This document shows, piece by piece, positions 62,861 through 64,000 of a stretch of 64,000 bases of DNA. A program made the translations under genes and the position numbers. Under the pieces are notes generated by a model. It had not been told where the DNA came from and searched no databases. It saw nothing but the letters and a program-made list of their open reading frames with translations. The stretch spans positions 62,001 through 126,000 of the forward strand of contig JAWKVP010000003.1 in the NCBI GenBank assembly GCA_041398005.1. Reading direction: 5' to 3'. Positions within the stretch are counted from its first letter, which is position 1, and every line of letters begins with the position of its first letter. The DNA comes from JAGREO01 sp020446285 (GTDB taxonomy: Bacteria > Pseudomonadota > Alphaproteobacteria > Geminicoccales > Geminicoccaceae).

Positions 62861-63832
62861 TCAGATCCGTGCGAGAACAGCCCCCCAGGAAAAGCCGCCG
62901 CCCATGGCGTTCATGAGAACCAGATCGCCGCCCTTGATACGGCCGTCGCTCCAGGCGGTGTCGAGGGCGAGCGGGATGGAGGCGGCAGAGGTGTTGCCAT
63001 GGCTCTCGAGCGTCACCACGGTGCGCTCCGCCGGCACTCCCAGACGCTTGCCCACGGCATCGATGATGCGGATATTGGCCTGATGCGGCACCAGCCAGTC
63101 GACATCCCCGATCGTCAGTCCCGCAGCCTCGACCACTTCGAGCGCCGCTCCGGCGAGGCGCGACACGGCATGACGGAAGACTTCCCGGCCATTCATGCGC
63201 AGGTGGCCCACCGTACCCGTGGATGACGGCCCGCCATCGACATAGAGATCATCGTAGAAACGTCCGTCGGCGGAAGCGGCACAGGCGAGAATCCCCTTGT
63301 GCTCGTCATGTCCTCCGGCGGTGAGGACCACCGCGCCGGCACCGTCGCCGAAGAGAACGCAGGTGGTGCGGTCCTCCCAGTCGAGAATGCGCGAGAAGGT
63401 CTCGGCACCGATGACGAGCGCATGGCGCACCTGCCGGGTACGGATGAGACTGTCGGCGATCGTCAGTGCATAGGCGAAGCCGGCGCACACGGCCTGAACG
63501 TCGAAGGCCATGCAGGGGCCGGCGCCGAGCTTGCGCATGACCGCCGTCGCCGTCGCCGGAAAGGTATTGTCGGGGGTGGCGGTGGCGACGAGGATGAGAT
63601 CGATGGCACCCGCCTGCACACCGGCCCGCGATAGCGCGAGCCGCGCCGCCTCGACGGCGAGATCGGAGGTGAGCTGCCCCTCTTCGGCGATGTATCTCTG
63701 GCCGATCCCGGTCCGCTCGCGGATCCAGCTGTCGGATGTGTCGAGACGGGCGGAGAGTTCCTCATTGCTTACGACGCGCGCAGGCAGAAAGGATGCGACG
63801 GAGCGCAGGACGGAACGGTTCGTGTTGGTCAC
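62861..63832 (-). CDS. fabH: beta-ketoacyl-ACP synthase III
   Basis: Starts fatty-acid synthesis by condensing acetyl-CoA with malonyl-ACP. 323 residues. The catalytic triad is visible: C116 in DVQAVCAGFAYAL, H250 in VPHQANIRI, N280 in ESHGNTSAAS. GTG start at 63832 overlaps the plsX stop by 4 bp (GTGA). Confidence 0.96.
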   Translation of the reverse strand: MTNTNRSVLRSVASFLPARVVSNEELSARLDTSDSWIRERTGIGQRYIAEEGQLTSDLAVEAARLALSRAGVQAGAIDLILVATATPDNTFPATATAVMRKLGAGPCMAFDVQAVCAGFAYALTIADSLIRTRQVRHALVIGAETFSRILDWEDRTTCVLFGDGAGAVVLTAGGHDEHKGILACAASADGRFYDDLYVDGGPSSTGTVGHLRMNGREVFRHAVSRLAGAALEVVEAAGLTIGDVDWLVPHQANIRIIDAVGKRLGVPAERTVVTLESHGNTSAASIPLALDTAWSDGRIKGGDLVLMNAMGGGFSWGAVLARI

Positions 63833-64000
63833 CTTGCAGCGGTTTCCGCAGGATCGGGTTCAGTCACGAGCGCGGCCATTCCCTCGATGATGCGTTCGTT
63901 CGTGCCTCGCCTCGCAATATCCACGGCCGCCTTGATGGCAGCGGCGAAGCCGATGGCGTCGGTGCCGCCATGGCTCTTGACGACGACACCATTGACACCG
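63829..64000 (-). CDS. plsX: phosphate acyltransferase PlsX, C-terminal part (cut by window edge)
   Basis: The last ~56 residues, starting GVNGVVVKSHGGTDAIGFAAAIKAAVDIARRGTNERI, match the C-terminus of PlsX, which makes acyl phosphate from acyl-ACP for phospholipid synthesis. The 5' part lies beyond the right edge of the window. It precedes fabH with a 4-bp overlap, the conserved plsX-fabH order. Confidence 0.9.
   Translation of the reverse strand, partial: GVNGVVVKSHGGTDAIGFAAAIKAAVDIARRGTNERIIEGMAALVTEPDPAETAAR

Noticed and set aside
1..64000. tRNA, rRNA, CRISPR array, integrase or prophage genes
   Set aside because: Intergenic regions were read for cloverleaf-like or regularly spaced repeats and coding regions for such genes; none was found.

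Overview
The window is a stretch of high-GC chromosome from an alphaproteobacterium. The markers are the cycM / kdsB / pheA neighbourhood, a 1632-residue NAD-dependent glutamate dehydrogenase of the 180-kDa class, a Yej-type peptide importer, and the conserved rpsB-tsf-pyrH-frr-uppS-cdsA-dxr-rseP-bamA-skp-lpxD-fabZ-lpxA block. A second block typical of the class is also present: cca, Nudix, DUF1285 and MoxR/DUF58. I cannot place it below class level; the gene set looks more Rhodospirillales-like than Rhodobacterales-like. No tRNA, rRNA, CRISPR array, integrase or transposase gene was seen.

Layout, left to right. 1-664: no supported gene, but a perfect 16-bp inverted repeat ahead of an XRE-type regulator (665-1459). 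1467-3902: pheA and kdsB on the minus strand, divergent from a membrane-anchored cytochrome c. 4110-9758: yejABEF operon. 9888-14786: NAD-GDH. 14967-18331: a PmtA-like methyltransferase, an ABC exporter with a shortened C-terminus beside an AT-rich patch, and a diguanylate cyclase. 18628-29166: one tightly packed plus-strand run. It holds an acyl-CoA-synthetase-like enzyme, a complete Liv-type ABC importer, a nuclease-like protein that seems to have lost its catalytic residues, a PaaK-like ligase without the usual P-loop, and ccmAB. 29195-31551 (minus): DUF6134 protein, acylphosphatase, YeeE/YedE transporter. 31837-34941: an unrecognised cysteine-rich protein and a TrkA/TrkH-type K+ uptake pair. 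34960-37662 (minus): a globin-like protein, a GNAT acetyltransferase and an orphan peptide-type binding protein. 37845-50434 (minus): the envelope/translation block, from rpsB (first transcribed) to lpxA (last). 50623-54217 (minus): GST-like protein, cca, a 140-bp REP-like repeat, DUF6111, Nudix, DUF1285. 54387-61126 (plus): MoxR ATPase, DUF58 protein and two large membrane proteins. 61161-64000 (minus): orphan histidine kinase with a near-consensus promoter, fabH and the 3' end of plsX.

Most genes here are housekeeping: envelope biogenesis, translation, isoprenoid, fatty-acid and lipid A synthesis, cytochrome c maturation. The accessory signal lies in the transporter/ligase operon and its degenerate nuclease-like member, the apparent break in lpx synteny after lpxA, the small repeats at 18541-18630 and 52658-52797, and the globin-like gene. 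Several adjacent genes are coupled through ATGA or TTGA stop/start overlaps, and TTG starts are unusually frequent.
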